Assembly (NCBI GenBank): GCA_016713535.1
Contig: JADJOY010000001.1
Span: forward strand, 352,640 to 416,639
Origin: JADJOY01 sp016713535 [NCBI: Deltaproteobacteria bacterium]
GTDB lineage: Bacteria > JADJOY01
Direction of reading: 5' to 3'
Length of the DNA stretch: 64,000 nt
The position numbers and the translations under genes were made by a program. The notes under the pieces are model-generated. The model saw only the letters and a list, made by a program, of their open reading frames with translations. It was not told where the DNA came from and made no database searches. This document shows positions 30,250 through 39,717 of the stretch, in pieces. Positions within the stretch are counted from its first letter, which is position 1; every line of letters begins with the position of its first letter.

Positions 30250-31521
30250 TCAGCCGGCTTGCTTCGCCTCGCGCTGACGACGGTAGACCTCGATGAGGAT
30301 GTCGGCCGTCTCGGGCCGCATGATCCGCGAGTCCGGTCGGTTGCCGGCGTCGAGCTCGGCACGGATCTGGGTGCCCGAGATGCTGAACGGCTTCTCGTTC
30401 GGATGGTTCTCGGTCAGGTCGACCCGGCCGAGCGTTTCGTAGTACGCGGCGAAGCCGACCTTCACCGGCTTCACCTGGAGGTCGCCCGGTAGGTCTTCGA
30501 AGATCTGCTGCGCATCGAAGTCACCCCAGATCGGGGTCTTGTCGTGGTATGGCGCGTCCGCGTGCTTGCGTCCGATCACCAGGTGCGTAAAGCCGTGATT
30601 CTGGCGATAGATCGCATGCATGATCGCCTCGCTCGGGCCGCCGTAGAACATGCGGATGTCGAGGCCGACGAGGTTGAACACGTCGTTGAGATCGTAGCCG
30701 GCCGACTCCCACAGCGTGCGATCCGAGTCGCCCTGGCCGAGCGCGCGGTTGTTCCTGAGCGCCGCGTAAGTCTTCATGCGGGTCGCGGCATCGACGTCGT
30801 CGCCCTTGAGCTCGCCGACCAGCGGGTTCAGCACGACGCCTGCGAAGAGTCCCTGGCGCGTGAGGGTCTCGACGCCGTAGACGAGGGCGTATTCGTGGGC
30901 GCGGTGAAGCGGGTTTCGGGTCTGGAACGCGAGGGCCGCCTGCCACTTGCGGTCCTTGATCATCGCGCGCGTCAGACGCGGCGAGAGCACGTAGCTGCCG
31001 AACTCGGGGTTAGGCGGCTGGGGCAGCGTGTACAGCTCACCGCCCACCAGCTTGGTGCGGTCGTCCTTGAGGACGATGTCGGCGCCGGGGTGATCGTTGC
31101 GTGTGGTCAGGTAGACCTTCTCGATGTACTTGGCCTTGTCCCACTCGAACACCGACCCCACCGTCAGCACGCCGACGACGTCGCCCCGCGCGTTGACGAG
31201 CGCCGCGCTCTTGCCGACCTCGATGCGCTTCGCCTCGTCGTTGGTGACGGGCAGCGAGATCGGGATCGTCCACGCGTAGCGCTGGCCGTCGCGCACGATC
31301 GACTTGTGGTCGAGGACGTGGTGCCACTCGGACTCGTTCATCGGTCCGATCAGCGGAGACAGCGTACCGTCGGCGAGACGGTAGACGGCGCTCAGGTCCG
31401 CGTCGGTGACCGCGATCTTGGGGAGATCCTTGGCCTCCTTGATCAGCGTCTTCTGCTGCGAGAGTGGCAAAACGCGGTCGACGGGCTCACCGAGCCCGCC
31501 ATGAGCGGGGATCAGGGACAT
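30250..31521 (-). CDS. sat: Sulfate adenylyltransferase (ATP sulfurylase)
   Basis: Forms APS and pyrophosphate from ATP and sulfate, the entry step for sulfate assimilation or dissimilation. The 423 residues include the N-terminal PUA-like domain and the catalytic motif [13 protein letters not shown], then [31 protein letters not shown] and [15 protein letters not shown]. It is the homo-oligomeric Sat type, not CysD/CysN, and carries no fused APS kinase. GGAGGT lies 5 bases before the ATG. No APS reductase or kinase is in the window, so direction and pathway cannot be decided. Confidence 0.96.
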   Translation of the reverse strand: MSLIPAHGGLGEPVDRVLPLSQQKTLIKEAKDLPKIAVTDADLSAVYRLADGTLSPLIGPMNESEWHHVLDHKSIVRDGQRYAWTIPISLPVTNDEAKRIEVGKSAALVNARGDVVGVLTVGSVFEWDKAKYIEKVYLTTRNDHPGADIVLKDDRTKLVGGELYTLPQPPNPEFGSYVLSPRLTRAMIKDRKWQAALAFQTRNPLHRAHEYALVYGVETLTRQGLFAGVVLNPLVGELKGDDVDAATRMKTYAALRNNRALGQGDSDRTLWESAGYDLNDVFNLVGLDIRMFYGGPSEAIMHAIYRQNHGFTHLVIGRKHADAPYHDKTPIWGDFDAQQIFEDLPGDLQVKPVKVGFAAYYETLGRVDLTENHPNEKPFSISGTQIRAELDAGNRPDSRIMRPETADILIEVYRRQREAKQAG

Positions 31522-31645
31522 GCGCTACCTCCACGGGGGCGAACGATGGACGGAAATCCGAACAGTTAGCACGAGATGACGCGGAGCGCCAATCTCGGCC
31601 TCGGTTTTTCGGCACCGTCGAGGTCGCCGCTCGTCCAGTCTGGGC

Positions 31646-32148
31646 CTAGCGCGGTGCGTCCCGGGTGTTCGCGACCGACGCGCGCGGCGATCCCGGACCC
31701 CGCAGCGCGTGGAGGACGATGGTCCGCAGGTCGTCGAGGTCGAACGGCTTGTCGAAGACCGCGACGGCGCCGTTTTCACGCGCGACCCGGTGGGTTTCGT
31801 CGTCGCCGAACGCGGTGATCACGACCACCGGCACCGCGCCGCCTGCACGCCGCAGTCCTCGAGCACCGTGAGGCCGGTGAGCCCCGGCATCCGAACGTCC
31901 GTCACGATCAGATCGGGCGGTTCACGCACCGAACCGAAACCCCCGAAGAGCACGGAAGAGCCCACCTGCGCGAGGAGCTCCACTCCGTCGCGGACCTCGG
32001 CTACGTCGTATCCGTCCTGGGCGAGCGCCTCGACGACCAGCCGACGCATCTCGCGGTCGTCCTCCGCGACGAGCACTCGCGGTCGGCGGTCCGGGTTTGG
32101 CGCGCCGTCAGACGTTCGCAAAGGATCGAGACGGGAGAGTTGGTTCAT
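31646..32148 (-). CDS. Single-domain response regulator (one frame break)
   Basis: A CheY-like receiver with no output domain, about 167 residues. It begins MNQLSRLDPLRTSDGAPNPD and shows RVLVAEDDREMRRLVVEAL (acidic pocket) and the phospho-Asp in LIVTDVRMPGLTGLTVLE. Near 31860 the frame changes; it continues as LRRAGGAVPVVVITAFGDDE with the switch Thr and the conserved Lys in FDKPFDLDDLRTIVLHAL. It is 253 bases downstream of the NtrC-type regulator on the same strand; that gap holds nothing I recognise. It may be a second target of the same kinase. Confidence 0.82.
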
Positions 32149-32401
32149 GCTGGGCGCTCCTCGGTATCGCCGGTGCGTCGGTACACGCGCGGGAGCGTGG
32201 TTGTGAGCACGATGCATTCCATCGGGCACGAGCGGGGAGCGCCGGCGCCAACGGCTCGATACCTGGGCACATTCTCGGCGGGGTCCGTCCGCTCGATGCC
32301 GGACGAATTCGCCTCGCGCGGGTGGCGCTTCGGGGCAATGGGGCAGAACGCCACACGACCCTGGCCTCGCCTCGACAGGTCTGACCGCCGTCGTCGACGG
32401 T

Positions 32402-33790
32402 TCAATCGGCGTCCGCGACGGCATCGGGCGTGGGCCCCGGATGTCCGTAGCGTTCGAGCTTTCGGTACAGCGTCTTCCGATCGAGACCCAGGATGCGCGC
32501 AGCGAGTCGCTTGTTGCCGTTCGTCGACTCGAGCACGCGTGCGATGTAGCGCTGCTCGACCTGCTCGAGCGGCACCAGCTCCGACGGATCGTCGCCACCG
32601 ACGAGCATCGGCGGGGACTCGAAATCGCGGATGCGGCGTGGCAAGTCATCGAGCGCGAGCGTGTCGCTGCGCGCCAGCGCCACGCCGCGCTCAAGGCAGT
32701 TGCGGAGCTCGCGGACGTTCCCGGGCCACGGATAGCCGAGCAGCCGGGCCGCGGCCGATGGCGGAATGGAGTGGATCGCCTTGGCGGCGCGCGAGGCGAA
32801 CCGATCCAGGAAGTGCTGCGCGAGCAGCAGCACGTCGTTGCCGCGGGCACGAAGCGGCGGCACGTCCACCTGGATGACGTTGATGCGGAAGTACAGGTCC
32901 TCGCGGAAGCGACCCTCCTCGACCGCGGCCTCCAGGTCTCGGTTGGTCGCGGTGGTCAGGCTCACGTCGAGCTTGACCTCCGCCGAGCCGCCGATCGGGC
33001 GCACGGTGCGCTCCTCGAGCGCACGCAGTCGCTTGGGCTGGAGCGCGAGGGGAAGCTCGCCCACCTCGTCGAGGAAGAGGGTGCCGCCGTGAGCCTGGCA
33101 GAAGAGCCCGATCCGCTCGGACTTCGCGTCGGTGAACGCGCCACGGACGTGACCGAACAGCTCGCTCTCGAGGAGCGCCTCGGGCACCGCCGCACAGTTG
33201 ACCACCACGAACGGGCCCCCTCGTCGCCGTCCTCGGCGGTGGAGCGCGCGTGCGACCAGCTCCTTGCCGACACCGCTTTCGCCGCCGATCAGGACCGGCG
33301 CGTCGGACCCCGCCACCCGCCCGAGGAGGTCGAAGAGCTCTCGCATCGCGCTGCTGTCGCCCAGTATCTCGTCGAAGCGCGACGCTTCGTCGAGGGTCTG
33401 GCGCAAGCGCCTCACTTCGCCACCCAGACGATGGTGCTGCGCCGCGCGACGAACCGCGATGAGCAGGACCTCCGGCTCGACCGGCTTGGTGATGAAGTCG
33501 TGGGCACCGGCGCGAATCGCCGCAACCGCGGTGTCGACGCTCCCGAACGCCGTCACCAGGATCACCGGCACCTCGGGTCGAGCCCGTGCCATCCGCTCGG
33601 CGAGTTGGATGCCCGAGAGTCGCGGCATGTGGACGTCGGCTACGACCACGTCGACGTCCCGCGTCATGGCGACGTCGAACCCCTCTTGCGCGGCCGTACG
33701 GGCCTCGACCGCATACCCCGCCGCCCCGAGCTGATCGATCAGCAGCCGGCACACGTCGGGGTCGTCCTCCACGACCAGCACTCGGTCCAT
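32402..33790 (-). CDS. Sigma-54-dependent response regulator, NtrC family
   Basis: Transcription activator of sigma-54 promoters. The 462 residues comprise an N-terminal receiver (VLVVEDDPDVCRLLID, phospho-Asp in VVVADVHMPRLSG, Lys in FITKPVEPE), the AAA+ domain with Walker A GGESGVGKE, the sigma-54 contact loop RGAFTDAKSERIG, Walker B GGTLFLDEVGEL and arginine fingers, and a C-terminal Fis-type helix-turn-helix (NKRLAARILGLDRKTLYRKL). The loop reads GAFTDA rather than GAFTGA. Its start overlaps the stop of the sensor kinase (ATGA), making a cognate pair. Confidence 0.94.
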   Translation of the reverse strand: MDRVLVVEDDPDVCRLLIDQLGAAGYAVEARTAAQEGFDVAMTRDVDVVVADVHMPRLSGIQLAERMARARPEVPVILVTAFGSVDTAVAAIRAGAHDFITKPVEPEVLLIAVRRAAQHHRLGGEVRRLRQTLDEASRFDEILGDSSAMRELFDLLGRVAGSDAPVLIGGESGVGKELVARALHRRGRRRGGPFVVVNCAAVPEALLESELFGHVRGAFTDAKSERIGLFCQAHGGTLFLDEVGELPLALQPKRLRALEERTVRPIGGSAEVKLDVSLTTATNRDLEAAVEEGRFREDLYFRINVIQVDVPPLRARGNDVLLLAQHFLDRFASRAAKAIHSIPPSAAARLLGYPWPGNVRELRNCLERGVALARSDTLALDDLPRRIRDFESPPMLVGGDDPSELVPLEQVEQRYIARVLESTNGNKRLAARILGLDRKTLYRKLERYGHPGPTPDAVADAD

Positions 33791-35273
33791 CACGCGGCCT
33801 CCTCGACTGGCAGCACGATCGAGACGCGTGTGCCGCGGCCGACCTCGCTCGCGACCTCGATCCGTCCACCGTGATCTTGGACGATGCCGTACGACACGGA
33901 GAGTCCGAGTCCGGTTCCCTCGCCGATGTCCTTGGTGGTGAAGAACGGCTCGAAGATGTGAGGCAGGTCGCTCGCGGCGATGCCCCGCCCGTGGTCCTCG
34001 ACCTCGATGCGCAGGGTCGCCGCCGGGACACCGAGCGTTCCTGCCTCGCGCGGCCCGTCGTCGTGCACGACACGGATCGCTAGTGGGCCACCGTCCGGCA
34101 TCGCCTGCACGGCGTTGACCACGACGTTCGTGACGACCTGCTCGATCTGGGCCGGATCGACGGACGCCGTGGACACCCCGTCCTCGGCGCCGTGGACGAC
34201 CGCGTCGACGTGCGCGCGCCGGGCCATCGGCGCGAGCATGCTGACTACGCGGTTGGCGAGCGCCACGAGGTCCGTCGGCACGCGCTGCCGGCCGCGGCGG
34301 CGCGCGAAGTCGAGGAGCTGGCGGATGATTCGAGTCATGCGCTTCACCTGGTCCTCGATGATCTGCGCGGCCTCGGGGATCGGTTCCAGGCTGCCCTGCG
34401 ACGCCATCCCACGGATCATCCGCGCGCGTCCCGAGACGACGTTCAGCGGCGTGCCGAGCTCGTGCGCGACGCCCGCGGCGAGCTGTCCCACCGTGCTCAG
34501 GCGGTCGGCATGCCGGAGCTGCTCGAGCGCCGCGAGCCGGCGCGCCGACTCGGAAGCCAGCGCTTCGCGCGCGCCGGAGAGCCTCTCGCACATGAGATTC
34601 ATCTCGTCGGCGAGCACCCTGAGCTCGTCGCCAGGACGGAGGTGTAGCGGCACGCTCAGGTCGCCGAGCCCGACGCGCCGAGCCTTCTGCACCAGGAGGC
34701 TCATCGGCCGTCCCACCAGGAAGCCGCCGAGGAGCGCCGAGAGGGTCGCGGTGACCGCCGCGACGGAGATCGTCGTGCCGATGGCGTTCGCCACGCTGGA
34801 GCGCACGAACGCACGTTCGTCGGCGAGGGACTCCGCGAGCTCGACCACGCCGCGTACCGCACCTTCGTACGCCACCGGTACGAAGGTGTGCAGCCACACT
34901 CTGCCTGGCCGGCGTGTCCCAGGCGGATCGACACCGGTTCGCCGTGGATCAGCCGCTCTCGCAGGGTGTCCGGCAGACTGGCCGACCCGGCCATCATCTC
35001 GCTCATCGCCGGCTCGAGCGCGCGCCAGCGGATCGAGATCTGATCCCGTTGCGACGTGGTCTCGTCGATCAGGCGCTCGAGATCCTCCGGGCCGCCGGCC
35101 TGCCAGGCACGTTGCATGGCGCGGACCAGGATTTGACCGATCTGCCGGTGGTCACGGCGCATGTCCTGGTCGAAGGTGAGCTTGCGTGCTCGCACCCCGA
35201 CATAGGTCGCCACGGTCATGACCAACCACAGCGCTGCGAAGAGCACCAGCGTGAAACGGAACAGGAGCCGCAT
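33790..35273 (-). CDS. Membrane sensor histidine kinase (one frame break)
   Basis: Partner kinase of the NtrC-type regulator that follows. The N-terminus MRLLFRFTLVLFAALWLVMT is a membrane segment; a periplasmic domain of about 130 residues follows. Near 34905 one base seems missing; beyond it come VWLHTFVPVAYEGAVRGVVE, a second membrane helix (TTISVAAVTATLSALLGGFL), a HAMP domain, the phospho-His in LAAGVAHELGTPLNVVSG, and the ATPase domain with VVNAVQAMPDGG, VEDHGRGIAAS, FEPFFTTKDIGEGTGLGLS. The layout resembles AtoS/ZraS kinases. The ATG at 35273 was chosen at the membrane segment; one at 35381 would add 36 residues. The signal sensed is unknown. Confidence 0.87.
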
Positions 35274-35432
35274 CTTCGTCTGGGTCGGCGAGCGCGCCGG
35301 CGAGTCGAACGCCAGCGAGGCGGCCGCGACATCGCCGCCCCTCACGACCCATTGGACGTAACGACGGCCCGGAACCTTCACGGTCCCCGCGACCGCTCCA
35401 GCGCGGCGAGCCAGGTGGGTAGGTCCGCCGGA

Positions 35433-36266
35433 TCAGAGGCCCAAGCGCTTCGCTTCGGCCCACAACCCTTCCATCTCGGCGAGGGTCGACTGGCTCGGCG
35501 ACGAGCCGCGATCGTTGAGGCGCGTCTCGATGTAGCCGAAGCGCGCTCGGAACTTGCGGTTCGCGGCACGCAGCGCCTCTTCCGGATGGGCGCCGAGGAT
35601 CCGCCCCAGATTGGCGAGCACGAACAGCACGTCGCCGAGCTCGTCCTCGAGTCGTGCCGGATCGCCGCTCCCGATCACGCGATCGAGCTCCGCGAGCTCC
35701 TCGTCGAGCTTTTCGCGAACGGCGCGCACGCTCGGCCACGCGAAGCCCACCGACGAGGCCTTCTCGCCCATCCGGCTCGCGGCCGTCAGCGCCGGTAGCG
35801 ACACCGGCAACCCGTCGAGCAGGGAACGCCCCGTCTCGCTGCGCTCCTTCTCCTTCAGTTGCTCCCAGCGGTCGGCGACCTGATCGGGCGTGTCGAGGGG
35901 GCCGGTCGCCGCGAACACGTGGGGATGGCGGCGCACCATCTTCGCCGTGATCCCGCGCGCCACGTCGCCGAGGTCGCCCTCACCGCGTTCCTCGAGGAGT
36001 CGCGCCTGGAAGACGATCTGGAACAGCAGATCGCCGAGCTCGTCGCGAAGCTCCCCCACGCCGCCACGGTCGATGGCGTCGGCGACCTCGTGCGCCTCCT
36101 CGATCACGTACGGCTTGAGCGTGGCGGCGTCCTGGGCCCGATCCCAAGGGCAGCCGTCCTCCGAACGCAGCCGCGCCATGAGGTCGACGAGCCCGAGGAT
36201 CGCCCGGGCGACCTCGCGCTTGGGATGCTGCTCGGCGTTCAGCGGTTCTTCCACTTGATGTTGCAC
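35433..36266 (-). CDS. mazG: Nucleoside triphosphate pyrophosphohydrolase
   Basis: Hydrolyses (d)NTPs to monophosphates and pyrophosphate, a house-cleaning enzyme. The 277 residues hold two tandem MazG domains: the first with SEDGCPWDRAQDAATLKPYV, EEAHEVADAI and ELGDLLFQIVFQARL, the second with EKLDEELAELDRVI and LEDELGDVLFVLANL. These are the EExxE..ExxD metal sites. The start at 36266 overlaps the end of the redoxin gene by 28 bases; a later ATG near the SEDGCPWD motif is less likely. Confidence 0.93.
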   Translation of the reverse strand: MQHQVEEPLNAEQHPKREVARAILGLVDLMARLRSEDGCPWDRAQDAATLKPYVIEEAHEVADAIDRGGVGELRDELGDLLFQIVFQARLLEERGEGDLGDVARGITAKMVRRHPHVFAATGPLDTPDQVADRWEQLKEKERSETGRSLLDGLPVSLPALTAASRMGEKASSVGFAWPSVRAVREKLDEELAELDRVIGSGDPARLEDELGDVLFVLANLGRILGAHPEEALRAANRKFRARFGYIETRLNDRGSSPSQSTLAEMEGLWAEAKRLGL

Positions 36267-36799
36267 CCCAGGCTCGGCTTCTGATCGGCTGGTACCGCGC
36301 TTCCGGACAGGACGGCATCGAGCGCCGCGCGCAGGTCGGCCCCGGATGGCGGCACCGGATTGCCGGGCCGGCTGCCGTCCAGCTGCCCGCGGTACGCGAG
36401 CTTGCGTTCCTTGTCGAAGAGGAAGAAATCGGGGGTGCAGGCGGCTTGATAGGCGCGAGCGACCTCCTGGGTCTCGTCGACGAGGTAGGGGAAGGTGTAG
36501 CCCGCGCTCTTCACCTCGTCGCGCATCTTGTCGGGGCTGTCGTCCGGATAGGCGGCGAAGTCGTTGGAGTTGATCCCGACCACCCCGAGGCCACGCGCCT
36601 GATACTCACGCGCCAGCACGGCGAGCACCGAGCGCACGTGCTTCACGTAAGGGCAGTGGTTGCAGATGAACATCACCAGCAGTCCCGGCGCGCCGGCGAA
36701 GTCGTCGCTCGACACGATGCGACCGCTCACGGCGTCCGGGAGGGAGAACGGTGGCGCTGGGGTTCCCAGCGCGAGCATCGACGAAGGCGTGGCGGCCAT
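36239..36799 (-). CDS. Thioredoxin-fold redoxin (AhpC/TSA-like)
   Basis: A 186-residue peroxiredoxin-like protein starting MAATPSSMLALGTPAPPFSL. It shows LVMFICNHCPYVKHVRSVLA with a CxxC-type pair, the unusual GINSNDFAAYPDDSPDKM and the cis-Pro region ACTPDFFLFDKERKLAYRGQ. These match the PRX_like1 group, usually annotated as thioredoxin family protein. There is no signal peptide, so it is probably cytoplasmic. The ATG at 36799 fits where homology begins. Confidence 0.88.
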   Translation of the reverse strand: MAATPSSMLALGTPAPPFSLPDAVSGRIVSSDDFAGAPGLLVMFICNHCPYVKHVRSVLAVLAREYQARGLGVVGINSNDFAAYPDDSPDKMRDEVKSAGYTFPYLVDETQEVARAYQAACTPDFFLFDKERKLAYRGQLDGSRPGNPVPPSGADLRAALDAVLSGSAVPADQKPSLGCNIKWKNR

Positions 36800-36924
36800 G
36801 GAGCGATCCTCCGCGGCGAGCGCGTTATGACGAGGAGAAGCGAGCGGTTGATGACGGAAGTCGGAGTATGGGAGCCGCAGCATCCGCCTGTCCAGGCGAG
36901 CGCCGCGAGCCCCGCGCGGTGGCG

Positions 36925-37902
36925 TCAGCTCGGGAGCGGCGCGGGTGACGAACGCTGGACCGCGGCCGCGCCGTTGCGCTGACGGCGCCCCGCACCCAGC
37001 CACCTCGAGCCCGCGCGCAACCCCGCGGCCAGCGCCGCCAGCACGTCGGGACCGAACACCGCGATCGACCCGAGCCACAGCCGCTCGGCATACGCGACGA
37101 GCGGCGGGTCGCCGGTGGCCGCGGCGTAGTGGACGAGCGTCAGCACGATCACGGCCACCGAGGCCATCGGCAGGCAGCGCTCCCAGGCCAGCATCCCGTG
37201 GCGAGCCGGCGGATCGAGCAGCGCGGGCTCGACGACGAAACCCCGCGCCACGAGCAACGCGAGCGGAACGAACACGAACACGAACGCCACGACCGGTGGC
37301 GGGATCCGCGCGCTGAGGGCCAGGAGCGCCGTGCTGAGGAGCGTGAGCCCAAGCCCGAGCAATCCGCTCGCGATCACCACGCCCGGGCCGCCGAGCCGCC
37401 GGACGGCCGGCGCAAACAGGTACGCGATCACGCACAGGATGACGACGTTGACGGCCCAGTCGCCCTGCGCGAGCACCGGGGGAGCGCCGGGCTCGTGATC
37501 GATCCACAGCCACCAGCCTGCCGCCTGGCCCACTGGTTCGACGGCACGCGCCATCCAGCCTGCATAGAACGCCGCCAGCAAGAGCCGAGGCCCGACTCGC
37601 CGGGCGAGCCTTCGCGGCAGCACGTTTCCCAACCGACGCCCGAACTCGAGCGCCAGCATCGACGTGACCAGCCAGCCGACGATGATCCCGACCGGGATGC
37701 CGAGCGGCTTCGCACCCACGAGCAGCACTACGTAGGGGAGTGGCTCGATCGCGACTTCCTTCCATGTCGCGCCAACCACCAGCGCGGCGAGCAAGCCGCT
37801 CGCCAGGGCCGGCCCGTAGGTTCGCCACGTGAAGCGGATCAGCATCCCGCACGCCACGAGGCTCGCGACGATGAAGAGCCTCGGATCGGGCTGGGGCGAC
37901 AT
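36925..37902 (-). CDS. Polytopic membrane protein, possibly DUF422/carotenoid-biosynthesis-like
   Basis: A 325-residue integral membrane protein with eight or more hydrophobic segments (for example RLFIVASLVACGMLIRF, GLLAALVVGATW, LPYVVLLVGAKPLGIPVGII, VIASGLLGLGLTLLSTALLA and VVAFVFVFVPLALLVA). The segment EPVGQAAGWWLWIDHEPGAP recalls the EPVAV.LG.W.W motif of DUF422 proteins such as CruF, but the rest does not clearly match. No carotenoid gene is nearby. The start at 37902 follows an unconserved Ala/Pro-rich upstream frame. Confidence 0.55.
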   Translation of the reverse strand: MSPQPDPRLFIVASLVACGMLIRFTWRTYGPALASGLLAALVVGATWKEVAIEPLPYVVLLVGAKPLGIPVGIIVGWLVTSMLALEFGRRLGNVLPRRLARRVGPRLLLAAFYAGWMARAVEPVGQAAGWWLWIDHEPGAPPVLAQGDWAVNVVILCVIAYLFAPAVRRLGGPGVVIASGLLGLGLTLLSTALLALSARIPPPVVAFVFVFVPLALLVARGFVVEPALLDPPARHGMLAWERCLPMASVAVIVLTLVHYAAATGDPPLVAYAERLWLGSIAVFGPDVLAALAAGLRAGSRWLGAGRRQRNGAAAVQRSSPAPLPS

Positions 37903-38021
37903 CGATGGTCCTTCGACGCCGGGAGGCGGCGGCGCGGCAGCTCGAGCCGCCGCGCGGGCGCACACGGCGCGGCGAGCTTACCAGACGAGGTACGGTCAGC
38001 CGGACGGGGCGAAACCGATGG

Positions 38022-39635
38022 TCACGCCGGATCGATCAGCACGCCCGGGTTCAGGATGCCGCCCGGATCCAGTGTCTTCTTGGCCGCGGCCAGGACCGCC
38101 GCGAACCCGTCAGGACGCTCGCGGTCGTACCACGGCCGGTGATCACGTCCGACCGCGTGGTGATGGGTGATCGTGCCTCCCGCGGCCAGGATCGCCTCGG
38201 CGGCGGCGCACTTGATCTCCATCCACTGCTCGAGCTGGCGGTCGAGCCGGCTGGGCGCGAGGACCGTGTAGTAGGGGGCGGGGCCGTCCGGGTACACGTG
38301 CGTGAAGCGGCACGTGACCTCGGCGGCGCCGCACAGCCGGGTGGCGGCCGCCAGCGTGGCCTCGCGCACGCGCGCGTCGAATTCCGGAAAGCGGTCCCAC
38401 GTCACCGCGGTCTCGAAGGTCTCGGCGATGAGCCCGAGCCCGACCATCGCGTCGCGTACGTAGGGCATGCGCAAGAACGCGCGCCGCCACGCGCTCACCG
38501 CCTCGTCGCCGATGCCGTCGAGGTCGACGCGAGTCTTGCCGCTCTCGGCGCTGAAGCGTCCGCCGTGGTCGGCGCACAGCTCGAGCGCGCGGGCCATCCA
38601 CGGGTCGAGCGCGTGATCCGACGACTCGAACCCCACGACCAGGACCGCATCGCCGCTCATGCTGGTGCCGGAGAGGAGGGCCTCGCCCGGATCGAGGAGG
38701 CGGCAGTTGGTGGGTTGAAGCCCCGACTGGGAGATCGCGCGGACCGCTTCCGCGGCCGCATGGAGGTCTGCGAACGACACCGCGGTCGAGGTGCGAAACC
38801 GAGGGCGGTCCTGGACCCGCATCCAAGCCTCGGTGATGACGCCGAGGATCCCCTCGGAGCCGATGAAGAGGCGGTCGGGGCTCGGGCCTGCGCCGGAGGA
38901 GGGCAGGCGGCGCGTGGCGATGGTCCCGGACGGGGTTACCACCCGCAGGCACTCGACCATCTCGTCGATGTGCGTGAGCACGGTGGCGTAGTGGCCTCCC
39001 GACCGCGTCGCGATCCACCCTCCGAGTGAGCTGAACTCGAACGACTGTGGGAAGTGGCGGAGCGTGAGCCCGTGAGGCCGGAGCGCGTCCTCGAGGGCTG
39101 GCCCCAGGATGCCCGCCTGGATGCGGGCGGCTCGCGACGTCCGATCGATCTCGAGGACGCGATCGAGTCGCGTCAGGTCGATCGATACGGCACCGGCGGC
39201 GCGGTCGCGAGAGCGAGCCTCGACCCCGCCGACCACGCTCGATCCGCCGCCGTACGGAATCGCGGCGATTCTTCGCTCGTCGCACCACGACAGCACCGCG
39301 ACCAACTCTGCCTCGTCGCCTGGGAACGCGACCGCGTCGGGCATCGCGCCGAAGTCGCGTCGCAGGCCGCGCACCACGTCGCGGAACGACTTGCCGTAGG
39401 TGTGGCTCGCGCGCGCCAGCGGGCTCACGTCGATCGCCGACGCGAGCGAGGCCGGTGGTGACACGCGGCTCGCAGGGATCGAAATCTCGTCGATGGTGGG
39501 CGGCGTGGTCGCCTCGAGGGTGGCGTCGGGGAACCGCATCCCCACCAGTGCCGTGAGCGGTGCCAGCTCCTCGGTCGTGGGGCTCGCATCCTCGAAGCCC
39601 CAACCCCAGAACTTGCGTCGGCGATCTCGGCTCAC
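38022..39635 (-). CDS. FAD-linked oxidase, alkylglycerone-phosphate synthase family
   Basis: Flavoprotein of 537 residues related to alkyl-DHAP synthase, the ether-bond-forming enzyme of ether lipid synthesis. It begins VSRDRRRKFWGWGFEDASPT, similar to the WNGWGY start of that family. The FAD domain has PYGGGSSVVGGV, GILGPALEDALRPHGLTLRH and FSSLGGWIATRSGGHYAT. The C-terminal cap has THVYPDGPAPYYTV and the His cluster THHHAVGRDHRPW, the catalytic His motif of alkylglycerone-phosphate synthases, and ends LDPGGILNPGVL. The GTG start has GGAGG 5 bases upstream. Ether-lipid function is likely but other FAD oxidases of this class are possible. Confidence 0.82.
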   Translation of the reverse strand: MSRDRRRKFWGWGFEDASPTTEELAPLTALVGMRFPDATLEATTPPTIDEISIPASRVSPPASLASAIDVSPLARASHTYGKSFRDVVRGLRRDFGAMPDAVAFPGDEAELVAVLSWCDERRIAAIPYGGGSSVVGGVEARSRDRAAGAVSIDLTRLDRVLEIDRTSRAARIQAGILGPALEDALRPHGLTLRHFPQSFEFSSLGGWIATRSGGHYATVLTHIDEMVECLRVVTPSGTIATRRLPSSGAGPSPDRLFIGSEGILGVITEAWMRVQDRPRFRTSTAVSFADLHAAAEAVRAISQSGLQPTNCRLLDPGEALLSGTSMSGDAVLVVGFESSDHALDPWMARALELCADHGGRFSAESGKTRVDLDGIGDEAVSAWRRAFLRMPYVRDAMVGLGLIAETFETAVTWDRFPEFDARVREATLAAATRLCGAAEVTCRFTHVYPDGPAPYYTVLAPSRLDRQLEQWMEIKCAAAEAILAAGGTITHHHAVGRDHRPWYDRERPDGFAAVLAAAKKTLDPGGILNPGVLIDPA

Positions 39636-39681
39636 GTTGGCCTCCGCGATGGGAATCGCACCTCGCGGTCGAGAGAAGCGC

Positions 39682-39707
39682 GGCGGCCGCCGTCCCGGGC
39701 GGCCGCC
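39682..39707 (-). terminator. GC-only hairpin after the SDR gene
   Basis: Two copies of GGCGGCCGCC separated by six bases form a 10-bp stem, since the unit is its own reverse complement. It lies in the 82-base gap between the SDR stop and the FAD oxidase start, just downstream of the SDR gene. There is no T tract, so it may reduce read-through or stabilise the mRNA end rather than terminate. Confidence 0.35.
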
Positions 39708-39717
39708 GTGGCGCGCA

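Noticed and set aside
32149-32401. A sigma-54 promoter or small gene in the gap before the lone receiver
   Set aside because: No GG-N10-GC element of the -24/-12 type with proper context, and the ORFs there are unconserved.
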